Shown piece after piece: positions 41,608-50,407 of a stretch of 62,318 bases of DNA. Made by a program: the position numbers and the translations under genes. This stretch comes from Dethiobacter sp. (GTDB taxonomy: Bacteria > Bacillota > Dethiobacteria > Dethiobacterales > Dethiobacteraceae). The first letter of the stretch is position 1. Each line of letters begins with the position of its first letter. The stretch lies in contig JAGXRN010000028.1 of the NCBI GenBank assembly GCA_018335875.1, forward strand, positions 1 through 62,318, given 5' to 3'. The notes beneath the pieces are model-generated. The model had not been told where the DNA came from. It worked only from the letters and a program-made list of their open reading frames with translations, and ran no database searches.

Positions 41608-42636
41608 ATGAAAGTGAATCAGCAGGAGCTGGACTATTTTCGGCTAAAAAAAGAAATTAAAAACGGCAAACTGAGAAGTGTCTATGTTTTTACCGGCAGT
41701 GAAGATTATTTGATGGATGAGATGGCATCAGAAATTTGTGCCGGTATACTTCCCGCTGAAGCTTCTGCTACTAACAGGGTAAACGGAGGCGACCTTTCGC
41801 TGGAGCAAGTGCTTGACATGGCGGAAACTGTTTCTCTCTTTGGCGGTGCAAGGCTTGTTGTGGTCCGCGCCGCTCCTTATTTTGCCAAATCATACCAGGG
41901 AGAAGGGTCATTTCCCCGGCTTTTGACTCTAAACTCCAAGCCTGCCGATTCCGCGCACCTCATCATATATGCCAGTGAGTTTACCAAGACCACAAAGGCC
42001 TGTAAGGAACTGGCGGCCTCAGGTGCTGTCTATCGTTTTAATCAGTTTAAGCCGGCTATGATTTATAGTTGGCTGCGGGAAAGAATGGCCGTGCACGGTA
42101 AAACGGCGCCTCATGATGTACTCGTAACTTTTGTGCAGCGTGTGGGGCGAGACCTGCGCCGTCTGTCAAGTGAAATGGATAAGCTGATTACATATATGGG
42201 TGGCCGGCGGGAGCTTGACGAACCCACTGTGCTTACTGCCACTGCCCGTTCACTGCAGGGAGACATATTTGCCCTCACAGATGCTGTCATCAACGGCCGC
42301 ACTTCCAGGGCGATGGCACTGATGCAGGACCTTCTTGGCGCCGGTGAACCGCCGCTTAGAATCTTGGCTATGCTGGTCCGCCAGTTTAGAATGCTTGGCG
42401 AGAGTGTTGAACTGCTGCAGGGGGGTTGTGCTCTCGATGAATTGGCAGTAAGGCTTGGCGTCTATCCTTTTGTTGCAGAGAAGCTTGCCTCCCAGGCGTC
42501 AATAACCAGCGGCGATGACCTCTCCCGGGCGGTGGATCTGCTGCTTCAGGTCGACCTTGATATCAAACGAGGCCGCATCGAACAGTCACTGGCACTTGAG
42601 ACTTTAATTGTGGCGTTGGGCCAAAAAAGTGCTTGA
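41608..42636 (+). CDS. holA: DNA polymerase III delta subunit
   Basis: A 342-residue HolA, the clamp-loader wrench that opens the sliding clamp. The pattern VYVFTGSEDYLMDE near the start (degenerate P-loop) and the C-terminal RRLSSEMDKLITY and LLGAGEPPLRILAMLVRQFR are typical. ATG 41608 follows GGAGGA. The frame opens further upstream, inside the GH57 terminator region, without a start signal. In many Firmicutes holA and rpsT are neighbours (often after comEC); here the feo genes lie between holA and rpsT. Confidence 0.95.
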   Translation: MKVNQQELDYFRLKKEIKNGKLRSVYVFTGSEDYLMDEMASEICAGILPAEASATNRVNGGDLSLEQVLDMAETVSLFGGARLVVVRAAPYFAKSYQGEGSFPRLLTLNSKPADSAHLIIYASEFTKTTKACKELAASGAVYRFNQFKPAMIYSWLRERMAVHGKTAPHDVLVTFVQRVGRDLRRLSSEMDKLITYMGGRRELDEPTVLTATARSLQGDIFALTDAVINGRTSRAMALMQDLLGAGEPPLRILAMLVRQFRMLGESVELLQGGCALDELAVRLGVYPFVAEKLASQASITSGDDLSRAVDLLLQVDLDIKRGRIEQSLALETLIVALGQKSA

Positions 42637-42661
42637 CAGAGTGGGAGTAGTTGGATATCAT
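42633..42661 (+). promoter_or_regulatory. Candidate feo promoter
   Basis: TTGACA at 42633-42638, overlapping the holA stop, and TATCAT at 42656-42661, 17 bases apart. The Fur box lies about 40 bases downstream of the -10, so repression would be by roadblock. A second, weaker -10 (GATAAT at 42704) lies inside the box. Confidence 0.5.
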
Positions 42662-42702
42662 TTAAATGAGAACAAGTCTCACCCTTTCTTTTTGGATATG
42701 GG

Positions 42703-42717
42703 TGATAATAATTATCA
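42703..42717. promoter_or_regulatory. Fur box upstream of feoA
   Basis: TGATAATAATTATCA, an exact match to the 7-1-7 Bacillus Fur consensus TGATAATNATTATCA. It is 17 bases before the feoA start and next to the GAGGAGG ribosome binding site. A weaker inverted repeat, TGAGA-ACAAG-TCTCA at 42667-42681, lies 20 bases upstream. Fur with iron should repress feoAB. Confidence 0.9.
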
Positions 42718-42734
42718 GTTGAGGAGGCGCCGTC

Positions 42735-42959
42735 ATGATTATGCTTGACCAGGTAAAAAGAGGTCAAAAAGTGGAGATTTGCAGAATCCCCGACGAACTT
42801 GTGCGTGCACAGGCAATACGCTTTGGTGTGGGGGAAGGTACTGTTGTTACCTGTGCCGGGAAGCTGCCGGCAGGTCCGGTCATAATCAGCAAGGGGAATC
42901 AGGAACTTGCCATCGGGCGGGGTCTTGCCAGAAAGATTGCGGTTAAGGAGGCTTCATAA
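42735..42959 (+). CDS. feoA: Ferrous iron transport protein A
   Basis: A 74-residue FeoA, an SH3-like domain protein that helps FeoB take up Fe(II). The core LVRAQAIRFGVGEGTVV and the C-terminal GLARKIAVKE strand are typical. ATG 42735 lies after GAGGAGG and the Fur box. feoB follows after 94 bases. Confidence 0.9.
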   Translation: MIMLDQVKRGQKVEICRIPDELVRAQAIRFGVGEGTVVTCAGKLPAGPVIISKGNQELAIGRGLARKIAVKEAS

Positions 42960-43053
42960 CAGCTATTACATAATAACAACGCCTCTTTTTTTCACAGCTG
43001 GATGAGAATCTTTATCAATCAAGAGCGGCCCCGGCCGGAACGGAGGAAAAGAA

Positions 43054-44901
43054 ATGCAGCGCCACTGCCATAACCTCGCAGAAACCATTGAAATACCAAG
43101 CGGTAAACGGAGCATAGTCCTGGTTGGCAACCCCAATGTGGGCAAGTCAGTTTTTTTTAATGAACTCACAGGCCGTTATGTTGATGTCTCAAATTTTCCC
43201 GGCACCACTGTAGAGATTCACAGGGCACAGTACGGCGGTGATGTTTTAATTGATACACCGGGAGTATATGGTGTCTCATCCTTTAACGATGAGGAGCGTG
43301 TAGCGCGTGACATTATACTGCACGCGGACACTGTAATAAACATTGTAGATGCACCTCATATTGAGCGCGACCTTTTTCTAACTCTTCAGGTAATTGACAT
43401 GGGTATTCCTGTGATTGTTGCCTTGAATATGATGGATGAAGTGCAGGGAAGAGGCATGACTATTGATGTGGAAAGACTCAGCAGTCTGCTGGGTGTGCCT
43501 GTTATCCCCACAGTGGCGGTAGAGAGGAAGGGCATCAATGAGCTCAAAGAAGCCATCCCCCGGGCCTGCCGGGGTAACGCAGACCCTGAGCTGGAAGAAA
43601 AATTAAATGCTCTCGTAGCCGGCCAACTTGGGCGGGGTGATGCGCTCCTGGTTTTGGAGGGAGACGAAGAAGTAGCGCGCTGCCACGACCAGCCGGCGGG
43701 AAATTTGCGTGAGGAAATATACCTGCGCCGCCGCAGCCGGGCTAATAAGATTCTGGCTGAAGTTGTGTCAACCACACTCCTTGCAAAAAAATGGAATAAG
43801 ACGATGGGGCAGTGGATGACGCGACCGCTGACAGGCTTTCCCATTTTGCTTCTTTTTCTCTATGCCATGTACTGGTTCATCGGTGTATTTATTGCGCAGA
43901 CAGTGGTGGAGATGACGGAAGAACTGATTATGCAGGAGTATTACGGTGAATGGGTTATATCCCTGATTGGCCGCTTTTTCCACGAGGGGACTTTTCTTGG
44001 TGAACTGCTGACGGGAGAGTTCGGAGTGCTGACCATGGCTCCCATCTACCTGCTGGGACTGCTCCTGCCGCTTGTTATCGGTTTTTATCTCGCATTATCT
44101 GTGATGGAGGATTCAGGCTATCTGCCGCGCCTGGCCACCTTGGTGGACAGGGCGATGACAGGGCTTGGGCTCAACGGCCGCGCCATAATTCCTGTCATAC
44201 TGGGGTTTGGCTGTGTAACAATGGCTACCATAACAACACGCCTCCTTGGCTCCAAGCGTGAAAGAATCATCGCCACTGTACTGCTGGGTATCACTATTCC
44301 ATGCTCAGCCCAAATTGGCGTAATCGTGGGCCTGATTGCCCCGCTTGGCATGCGTTACCTCTTAATTTATACCGCTACAATCCTGCTTGTATTCGGCCTG
44401 CTTGGTAAAGTACTAAACAGCGTGCTGCCAGGTGAGTCAACCCATCTCCTGATCGATTTGCCGCCGCTGCGCCTGCCGCGCATAAAAAATGTGGCTGCTA
44501 AAACTTACACAAAATCAGTTGCTTTTATCAAAGAGGCAGCTCCCCTGTTCGCCCTGGCTGCTGTGCTGATTACTGTATTGGATTATACAGGCGCCATGTC
44601 ATGGCTGCAGGATGTTATCTCGCCTCTTACTGTAAGCTGGCTGCAACTGCCCAGTGAAGCTACCACAGCTTTTATCATGGGTATCATGCGCCGCGACTTT
44701 GGCGCTGCCGGCCTTTACGGCCTAGACCTCTCGCCTGCTCAGACTTTGGTGGGGCTTGTGACAATCACACTTTTTGTGCCCTGTATTGCCTCTATCATGG
44801 TTATAATCAAGGAACGGGGATGGAAAGACGGCACCTATATCTGGGCCGGTTCGTTTGTAGTCGCTTTTCTTGTCGGCGGCATCCTTGCGCGCCTGCTCTA
44901 A
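43054..44901 (+). CDS. feoB: Ferrous iron transporter FeoB
   Basis: A 615-residue FeoB. The N-terminal GTPase shows G1 GNPNVGKS at about 28-35, a G2-region Thr in FPGTTVE, G3 DTPGVYG, and G4 ALNMMDE (NxxD with a Met in the usual lysine slot). A spacer and about eight membrane segments follow, with gate domains containing PVILGFGCVTMA (Gate) and the Cys in TIPCSAQIGVI. It brings Fe(II) into the cell, powered or gated by GTP. It lacks the C-terminal FeoC-like tail. ATG 43054 follows ACGGAGG. Confidence 0.97.
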   Translation: MQRHCHNLAETIEIPSGKRSIVLVGNPNVGKSVFFNELTGRYVDVSNFPGTTVEIHRAQYGGDVLIDTPGVYGVSSFNDEERVARDIILHADTVINIVDAPHIERDLFLTLQVIDMGIPVIVALNMMDEVQGRGMTIDVERLSSLLGVPVIPTVAVERKGINELKEAIPRACRGNADPELEEKLNALVAGQLGRGDALLVLEGDEEVARCHDQPAGNLREEIYLRRRSRANKILAEVVSTTLLAKKWNKTMGQWMTRPLTGFPILLLFLYAMYWFIGVFIAQTVVEMTEELIMQEYYGEWVISLIGRFFHEGTFLGELLTGEFGVLTMAPIYLLGLLLPLVIGFYLALSVMEDSGYLPRLATLVDRAMTGLGLNGRAIIPVILGFGCVTMATITTRLLGSKRERIIATVLLGITIPCSAQIGVIVGLIAPLGMRYLLIYTATILLVFGLLGKVLNSVLPGESTHLLIDLPPLRLPRIKNVAAKTYTKSVAFIKEAAPLFALAAVLITVLDYTGAMSWLQDVISPLTVSWLQLPSEATTAFIMGIMRRDFGAAGLYGLDLSPAQTLVGLVTITLFVPCIASIMVIIKERGWKDGTYIWAGSFVVAFLVGGILARLL

Positions 44902-44922
44902 AAAGACAGGGAGGTAATATAA

Positions 44923-45093
44923 ATGAGCAGTGGAAGTTACTGTGAAAACTGCGGTTTTCATACCGACAAGATTATGGTGATCTGTCCGCGCTGCTGCCAT
45001 GCGCTGCGCCACGCCCAGTGCAGTAAGTGCGGACGCTGCCCGGACGATGCCAGGCAAGATAAACTATCTAAGGTTAAACCAAAAAGACAATAA
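44923..45093 (+). CDS. Tiny zinc-ribbon protein next to feoB
   Basis: A 56-residue ORF starting at ATG 44923 after GGGAGGT, 21 bases past feoB. The product has three Cys-x2-Cys or similar pairs: CENCGFHTDK, CPRCCHAL and CSKCGRCPD. Eight cysteines and three histidines in about 35 residues suggest one or two zinc or iron sites, followed by a basic KLSKVKPKRQ tail. It is under Fur control by position, being the last gene of the feo unit. It could be a FeoC-like accessory or a metal-dependent regulator, but no family is recognised. Confidence 0.7.
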   Translation: MSSGSYCENCGFHTDKIMVICPRCCHALRHAQCSKCGRCPDDARQDKLSKVKPKRQ

Positions 45094-45106
45094 GGGAATA
45101 AAAAAA

Positions 45107-45175
45107 GTTCACTGTAGATAGTAAGACACCTTAAAGTGAACACAGTTTTTTACTGTGTCGGCTTTAAGGTGTCTT
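45107..45175. repeat. Nested and alternative hairpins between the feo unit and rpsT
   Basis: A 14-bp outer stem, AAGACACCTTAAAG (45123-45136) with CTTTAAGGTGTCTT (45162-45175), encloses a 6-bp ACACAG/CTGTGT hairpin. A 7-bp GTTCACT (45107-45113) can pair instead with AGTGAAC (45135-45141), giving a hairpin ending in a T-run on either strand. The elements overlap by two bases and probably serve as a bidirectional terminator. Confidence 0.7.
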
Positions 45176-45233
45176 TTCGTTTATCTGTTGCTGCTTTTAA
45201 ATGTTGGTTTGGCGGCGGTATGTTTTTTACTTA

Positions 45234-45509
45234 TTATTGTGCTGCGGCCGAGCTCTTATTTAAGCGTTTGGTCAGGCGTGACTTTTTGCGGGCGGCGGCA
45301 TTTTTGTGCACGACTCCCTTGCTTGCTGCCTTGTCAATAGTCCTGGTGGCAGTAATTAATTTATCGGCGGCGTTGTCCAGGTTACCCTGCGCCAGCGTAT
45401 CGCTAAATTGACGTACAGCAGTTTTAACTGTGCTTTTGATGTGACGGTTGCCAGCCGTCCTTTTAGCGGTTACTCTCATACGCTTCAGTGCCTGTTTTGT
45501 GTTGGGCAT
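45234..45509 (-). CDS. rpsT: 30S ribosomal protein S20
   Basis: A 91-residue S20, beginning MPNTKQALKRMRV and ending with the basic HKNAAARKKSRLTKRLNK tail. It binds 16S rRNA early in 30S assembly. ATG 45509 follows GGAGGTGA. The frame opens 48 bases earlier but without a start signal. It is transcribed from its own promoter and ends in the hairpin cluster. Confidence 0.97.
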   Translation of the reverse strand: MPNTKQALKRMRVTAKRTAGNRHIKSTVKTAVRQFSDTLAQGNLDNAADKLITATRTIDKAASKGVVHKNAAARKKSRLTKRLNKSSAAAQ

Positions 45510-45547
45510 GCGCTCACCTCCTTTGACTTGCTGCATGAACACAAACA

Positions 45548-45576
45548 ATTTTACCATGTGTTTCTTTAAAATGCAA
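45548..45576 (-). promoter_or_regulatory. Candidate rpsT promoter
   Basis: On the minus strand, TTGCAT (45576-45571) and TAAAAT (45553-45548), 17 bases apart, 38 bases before the rpsT start. Confidence 0.65.
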
Positions 45577-45653
45577 CAAAAAGGTCAGCATGTATAGCGA
45601 AAAATCGTTTGGTTATCCTAACACTGTTAAAACAAATGAAGGGAGGTGTAAAA

Positions 45654-45980
45654 ATGCTGGGTCTAATTGTTCGCTTCATCGTATCTGCCATTGTCCTGAT
45701 GCTGGTAAGCTTTTTACTGCCCGGGTTTGCCACATTGGGTTTTGGCGCAGCACTGGCTGCAGCCATCGTTATTGCTTTGCTTGGTTTTATCCTGGAGAGT
45801 GTCATGGGCAAGAAAATTTCTCCGCATAACCGGGGCGTGGTAGGTTTCATCGTGGCTGCTGTGGTGATTTATGCTGCACAGTTCCTGGTGCCGGGTATGA
45901 GTGTAACTATCCTTGGTGCAGCTCTGGCTGCTTTGGTTATCGGTATTATTGACGTCTTTGTGCCCACAGAACTTCGTTAA
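45654..45980 (+). CDS. Phage-holin-family small membrane protein (Pfam04020 type)
   Basis: A 108-residue protein with four hydrophobic segments, LIVRFIVSAIVLMLVSFLL, GAALAAAIVIALLGF, VAAVVIYAAQFLVP and AALAALVIGIIDVF, with a symmetrical, repeat-like look. It matches the mycobacterial 4-TM/phage-holin-like family (Pfam04020), unrelated to actual lysis here. Function unknown. ATG 45654 follows GGGAGGT. gpr starts 15 bases after it, so they may be co-transcribed. Confidence 0.8.
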   Translation: MLGLIVRFIVSAIVLMLVSFLLPGFATLGFGAALAAAIVIALLGFILESVMGKKISPHNRGVVGFIVAAVVIYAAQFLVPGMSVTILGAALAALVIGIIDVFVPTELR

Positions 45981-45995
45981 AACAGGAGGACTACA

Positions 45996-46991
45996 GTGAG
46001 AGAATTTGGTAAGCTGCGCCGTAATATACGCACTGATCTCGCCATTGAAGCAAGAGAAATGCTGATGGGTGAAGTAAAGGAAGAAATCCCCGGTGTAGCG
46101 GCAGAGACCGAGTCACTGGGAGGGATCAATATTACGAGGGTACACATTACGACAGAAGAAGCCGAAAAACGGATGGGTAAGAAGCAGGGACGCTATATTA
46201 CGCTGGAAGTCCCGGGTTTACGCCAAAAAGATACTGCCCTGCAGGATGAAGTGTCCCGGCAGCTTACCAAAGAATTTCTGAAAATGGTGGAACTCTCACA
46301 GGAGACATCCATCCTTGTAGTTGGACTTGGCAACTGGAATGTCACTCCAGACGCGCTTGGCCCGCGTGTTGTTAAAGATCTCCTGGTGACCAGGCATATT
46401 TTAAAGCTGGAACCTGAAACATTAGGCGAAGGATTTCGCCCAGTCAGTGCCATATCCCCCGGTGTGCTCGGTATTACAGGCATTGAAACAGGTGAAATTA
46501 TCCAGGGTCTGGTTGAAAAGACCAAGCCGGATTTGCTCATTGCTGTGGATGCACTGGCTGCACGCAGCTTAAACCGCCTGCACACGACTATTCAAATGGC
46601 GGATTCAGGAATTCATCCAGGTTCAGGCGTGGGAAATAAGAGACTTGGGATAACTCATGATACTATTGGTATCCCGGTCATTGCAGTTGGAGTGCCCACT
46701 GTTGTGGATGCCGTTACAATTGCAGATGACTTGATTGACCACCTGCTTGAAGCATTTATCAGGGAGGCCTCTCCTGATTCGCCTGTCTCAGCGGTGGTAA
46801 AAAGCATCGCAGAAGGTGATAAAAGGGCTGTAATGGAAGAAGTTATGTCGCCTTACGGAGGCAACCTGATGGTCACACCCAAAGATATAGACACCCTGAT
46901 TGAAGATATTGCCCGTATTATATCAGGTGGGCTCAATGCTGCATTCCATCCGGAAATAGAAAATGATGAAGCAGGGAAATACCTTCATTAA
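45996..46991 (+). CDS. gpr: Spore germination protease GPR
   Basis: A 331-residue A25-family protease that destroys small acid-soluble spore proteins at germination. The N-terminus carries the autocleavage region, IRTDLAIEAREM, where the pro-form is cut. The core has VVGLGNWNVTPDALGPRVV, AVDALAARS and TIQMADSGIHPGSGVGN, all characteristic of GPR. GTG start at 45996 follows AGGAGG. It is the first gene of the sporulation and translation block. Confidence 0.97.
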   Translation: MREFGKLRRNIRTDLAIEAREMLMGEVKEEIPGVAAETESLGGINITRVHITTEEAEKRMGKKQGRYITLEVPGLRQKDTALQDEVSRQLTKEFLKMVELSQETSILVVGLGNWNVTPDALGPRVVKDLLVTRHILKLEPETLGEGFRPVSAISPGVLGITGIETGEIIQGLVEKTKPDLLIAVDALAARSLNRLHTTIQMADSGIHPGSGVGNKRLGITHDTIGIPVIAVGVPTVVDAVTIADDLIDHLLEAFIREASPDSPVSAVVKSIAEGDKRAVMEEVMSPYGGNLMVTPKDIDTLIEDIARIISGGLNAAFHPEIENDEAGKYLH

Positions 46992-47008
46992 AATCCAAAG
47001 TATAGTCA

Positions 47009-47032
47009 GGGGGCGCAAGCCCCTTTTTTTTT
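47009..47032 (+). terminator. Terminator after gpr
   Basis: GGGGC-GCAA-GCCCC with a long T-run. It separates gpr from spoIIP. Confidence 0.85.
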
Positions 47033-47069
47033 CTATGCATTGCAATTTAATTTTTATTGCGTTTCCAAG

Positions 47070-47097
47070 TTATATCTTGGCTTACCCTGCATACCAA
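47070..47097 (+). promoter_or_regulatory. Possible sigma-E promoter of spoIIP
   Basis: TTATAT at 47070-47075 and CATACCAA at 47090-47097, 14 bases apart, resembling the mother-cell sigma-E pattern (xATAxx with CATACAxT), though two -10 positions differ. spoIIP is a sigma-E gene in Bacillus, which supports it. Confidence 0.35.
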
Positions 47098-47142
47098 TAT
47101 ATACAGGGGCTTTAGCCGAGCTTAAGCAGGGGAGGAACCACT

Positions 47143-48213
47143 ATGCCCGCAGGAAGAAATTTATTTAGACGTCGCTGCACATCAAGGCGCCAGCGCCTTA
47201 AGTCGGCCAGGAAGCTGCTCTTTATTACAATCCCACTGCTGCTGTTGCTGGCAGTGATGATTTCCCGTGTTGCTTCAAATCCGGCCGTACCAGCCCTGGC
47301 AGGGCCTACAAAAGTGCAGGAACTGCAGCTTCTTCTGTCTGACCGGAGTATAATTTTTCGCCAGATACTGGGCCAGGTTATCCCCGGCCTTGGGCAGTCG
47401 CTGTCTGCAAGGAGAGATTCAGCGGGTCAGCCGGATGATTTGCTGTCAGGTACTGTAAGCAAACTGGACCCCCGTGACCCCATGCGTATTATGGCGGCAC
47501 AGATTCCCTATATCGGTGAGGTCGGGCCTCACGTACAAACGCTTCTGTACGAGGCAGATCAGGCAGCGGGGGGGTCAGGCAGCGTGCCCCGCATTATTAT
47601 TCCTGCAAAGCCGGTGCAAAGGCCGGCCGGAGGAGGCGTAATTATATATCATACTCATACCACGGAATCTTTCCTGCCCACCTCAGGGCTTAATTTTACA
47701 GAAAACCTGGAGCTCACTGTTGCCAGGCTGGGTAGTGAGCTGGCCAGGGTTTTGAGTGAAGAATACAATATAACTGTTGTACACAACAGGCAAATTCATG
47801 ATTATAACAGAAACGCTTCTTATGAACTAGCTCTTGGCACACTAAAAGAACTGCTGGCAACTTACACTGATGCCGCCCTGGTTATAGACCTGCACAGAGA
47901 CGGTGTGGGGAGATCAATAACCACAGCACGGATTAATGGTGAAAACACAGGCAGGATTCTCTTTGTTGTCGGTACACGCCACCCCGCCTGGCAGGAAAAT
48001 TTTCTAAAAGCTCTATATCTGCATGAAGTGCTGGAGGAGATTGCGCCAGGCCTTTCTCGCGGCGTACGTGAACGGCCGCTGGTGTACAATCAGCACCTGC
48101 ACCCCGGTTCGCTATTAATTGAAGTAGGCGGGCATGAAAATTCTCTTGAAGAGGCGCTGCGCACCATCCCCTATCTGGCCCAGGCCCTGGACTCCTATTT
48201 TTCCGGGGAATAA
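47143..48213 (+). CDS. spoIIP: Stage II sporulation protein P
   Basis: A 356-residue SpoIIP, a membrane-anchored peptidoglycan amidase and endopeptidase that with SpoIID and SpoIIM thins the septum so the mother cell can engulf the forespore. One N-terminal membrane segment (about residues 24-42) precedes the SpoIIP domain (about 160-350). The zinc site is visible in IYHTHTTESF, with HRDGVG and LIEVGGHENS. ATG 47143 follows GGGGAGG. Length is near the usual 350-400. Confidence 0.95.
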   Translation: MPAGRNLFRRRCTSRRQRLKSARKLLFITIPLLLLLAVMISRVASNPAVPALAGPTKVQELQLLLSDRSIIFRQILGQVIPGLGQSLSARRDSAGQPDDLLSGTVSKLDPRDPMRIMAAQIPYIGEVGPHVQTLLYEADQAAGGSGSVPRIIIPAKPVQRPAGGGVIIYHTHTTESFLPTSGLNFTENLELTVARLGSELARVLSEEYNITVVHNRQIHDYNRNASYELALGTLKELLATYTDAALVIDLHRDGVGRSITTARINGENTGRILFVVGTRHPAWQENFLKALYLHEVLEEIAPGLSRGVRERPLVYNQHLHPGSLLIEVGGHENSLEEALRTIPYLAQALDSYFSGE

Positions 48214-48303
48214 GCAGGCTGCAAGCATCTGTACGGCACGCATGTATAGAAAATACAGCCCTCCGGGAAAAATAGTATAGAAAATGTGGGGAGGGAGCAA
48301 AAA

Positions 48304-48645
48304 ATGAAAAGGCAGGCGGTTTGCTCCGTTTTGCTTATTTTTTTATGTACGCTGGCACTGCTTTTTGCAGGGCTTAATCTGTGCGAGCGCGGTTTACAGG
48401 AGGTCAGCGGCCGGGACAGGCCTCATGCGGCATTTACACTGTCCCGCGGAGAAGAGTCCTGGTTGATAACACTTGCCGGCAGGGAATTTAGCCTCGATAC
48501 AGTAAGGCTGCGCCAGTGGCCGGGCGCGCTTAGGGAGTGGGTTTTGTCTTGCTTGTCAGCCTTCAGGTCTGGTGCTATAATGAATTGGAAGCTGACAGGA
48601 GGATCACAATGCAGCGCGATAAAATCAGGAATTTTTCCATCATAG
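48304..48645 (+). CDS. YqxA-like small membrane protein
   Basis: A 113-residue protein with an N-terminal membrane helix ([19 protein letters not shown]) and a soluble remainder. It sits between spoIIP and lepA, where Bacillus has yqxA (DUF3679), and has a similar size and the [11 protein letters not shown] pattern after the helix. Sequence identity cannot be asserted. ATG 48304 follows GGGAGGGAG. Its last 37 bases overlap the lepA start, and the final about 12 codons are also lepA sequence in another frame. Confidence 0.6.
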   Translation: MKRQAVCSVLLIFLCTLALLFAGLNLCERGLQEVSGRDRPHAAFTLSRGEESWLITLAGREFSLDTVRLRQWPGALREWVLSCLSAFRSGAIMNWKLTGGSQCSAIKSGIFPS

Positions 48646-50405
48646 CCCATATCGACCACGGTAAATCCACACTGGCTGACCGCCTGCTGGAATTTACCGG
48701 CTCTTTAACCGCAAGAGAAATGACCGGCCAGGTTCTCGACCAGATGGATCTGGAGCGGGAGCGGGGAATTACCATCAAGCTTCAGGCTGTGCGTCTGCTT
48801 TACACCGCCTCCGACGGGCAGGAATATATGCTTAATCTGATAGATACACCGGGCCATGTTGATTTTACCTATGAGGTATCACGCAGCCTTGCTGCCTGTG
48901 AGGGTGCGCTGCTTGTAATAGATGCCGCACAGGGAATAGAGGCCCAGACACTGGCCAATGTTTATCTGGCGCTTGAAAACAATTTAGAAATAATTCTTGT
49001 TATTAATAAAATTGACCTGCCGAATGCGGATGTAGATAAAGTAAAAAATGAAATGGAAGAAGCCATCGGGTTAGACAGTACCGGTGCTATTTTGACTTCT
49101 GCCAAAGACGGTATTGGTGTGGAAGATATCCTGGAAGCGGTGGTAAACCGTGTTCCGCCGCCTGCAGGCAATGCTGACGACCCGCTGAGGGCACTTATTT
49201 TTGATTCCCACTATGACCCCTATCGCGGAGTGGTGGCCTATGTACGTGTAATGGATGGCGAAATCACTCCGCGTATGAAGATAAAGATGATGGCCGGCAA
49301 CAAAACTTTTGAAGTTGCAGAGATTGGATACTTCCGGCCCCTGATGACCAAGGCTTCCAGTTTATCTGCCGGAGAAGTGGGCTATATTGTGGCCGGAGTC
49401 AAGAATGTGAAAGACAGCCGTGTCGGTGATACCATTACTGCGGCGGACCGCCCGGCGTCCCGGCCCCTGCCCGGGTATCGCAAGGCCAATCCCATGGTCT
49501 ACTGCGGGCTTTTCCCGGTTGACAGCGCTGACTTTGATGAACTGAGGGACGCGCTTGAGAAGCTGAATCTAAATGATGCAGCGCTGACTTACGAGCCGGA
49601 AACGTCGGCAGCGCTTGGTTTTGGCTTTCGGGCAGGCTACCTTGGTCTGCTGCACATGGAAATCATTCAGGAGCGCCTGGAGAGGGAATATAAACTTAAC
49701 CTCATTACTACCGCGCCAAACGTGGTTTACCGTGTGAATAAGAACAACGGCGAAGTGATAAACCTGGACAACCCGGCTAATCTGCCCAAAAGTGCCGAGG
49801 TGGCTTCAGTTGAAGAGCCTTATGTGACTGCGCGTATAATTATGCCCAATGTTTATGTGGGCGCGGTGATGGAGCTGTGCCAGGATAAGCGCGGCAGCTT
49901 TGTTAATATGGAATATCTGGATGCGAACAGAGTTCTGCTCACTTATGAGATGCCGCTGGCGGAGATTATTTTTGACTTTTTTGATCTTTTAAAGTCAAGG
50001 ACCAGAGGGTATGCCTCTTTTGATTATGAATTTCTGGGCTACCGCCAGGCGAGTCTTGTCAAAGTTGATATCATGGTCAATGAAGAAGTGGTGGATGCAC
50101 TGTCGTTTATTGCCCACTCGGACCGGGCCTACCAGCGGGCACGCTCCTTGACCGGAAAGCTGCGGGAAATAATTCCGCGCCAGCTCTTTGAGGTGCCGAT
50201 ACAGGCAGCTATCGGCAGCAAGATTATTGCGCGCGAATCAATTAAAGCTATGCGAAAAAATGTGCTTGATAAATGCTACGGCGGTGATATATCACGCAAG
50301 AGGAAGCTGCTGGAGAAGCAGAAAGCCGGCAAAAAGCGTATGAAACAGGTGGGCAGCGTTGAGATTCCGCAGGAAGCATTTATGGCTGTCCTTAAAATAG
50401 ACTAG
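48609..50405 (+). CDS. lepA: Elongation factor 4 (LepA)
   Basis: A 598-residue LepA, a ribosome-bound GTPase that affects initiation and back-translocation. It begins with GTPase motifs, [16 protein letters not shown] (G1), RGITIKLQA (G2), DTPGHVDF (G3) and NKIDLPNAD (G4). The C-terminal LepA-specific region includes [20 protein letters not shown]. Length is standard. I use ATG 48609 with AGGAGG; the open frame extends upstream inside the YqxA-like gene, without reason to start there. hemW follows after two bases. Confidence 0.98.
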   Translation: MQRDKIRNFSIIAHIDHGKSTLADRLLEFTGSLTAREMTGQVLDQMDLERERGITIKLQAVRLLYTASDGQEYMLNLIDTPGHVDFTYEVSRSLAACEGALLVIDAAQGIEAQTLANVYLALENNLEIILVINKIDLPNADVDKVKNEMEEAIGLDSTGAILTSAKDGIGVEDILEAVVNRVPPPAGNADDPLRALIFDSHYDPYRGVVAYVRVMDGEITPRMKIKMMAGNKTFEVAEIGYFRPLMTKASSLSAGEVGYIVAGVKNVKDSRVGDTITAADRPASRPLPGYRKANPMVYCGLFPVDSADFDELRDALEKLNLNDAALTYEPETSAALGFGFRAGYLGLLHMEIIQERLEREYKLNLITTAPNVVYRVNKNNGEVINLDNPANLPKSAEVASVEEPYVTARIIMPNVYVGAVMELCQDKRGSFVNMEYLDANRVLLTYEMPLAEIIFDFFDLLKSRTRGYASFDYEFLGYRQASLVKVDIMVNEEVVDALSFIAHSDRAYQRARSLTGKLREIIPRQLFEVPIQAAIGSKIIARESIKAMRKNVLDKCYGGDISRKRKLLEKQKAGKKRMKQVGSVEIPQEAFMAVLKID

Positions 50406-50407
50406 TC

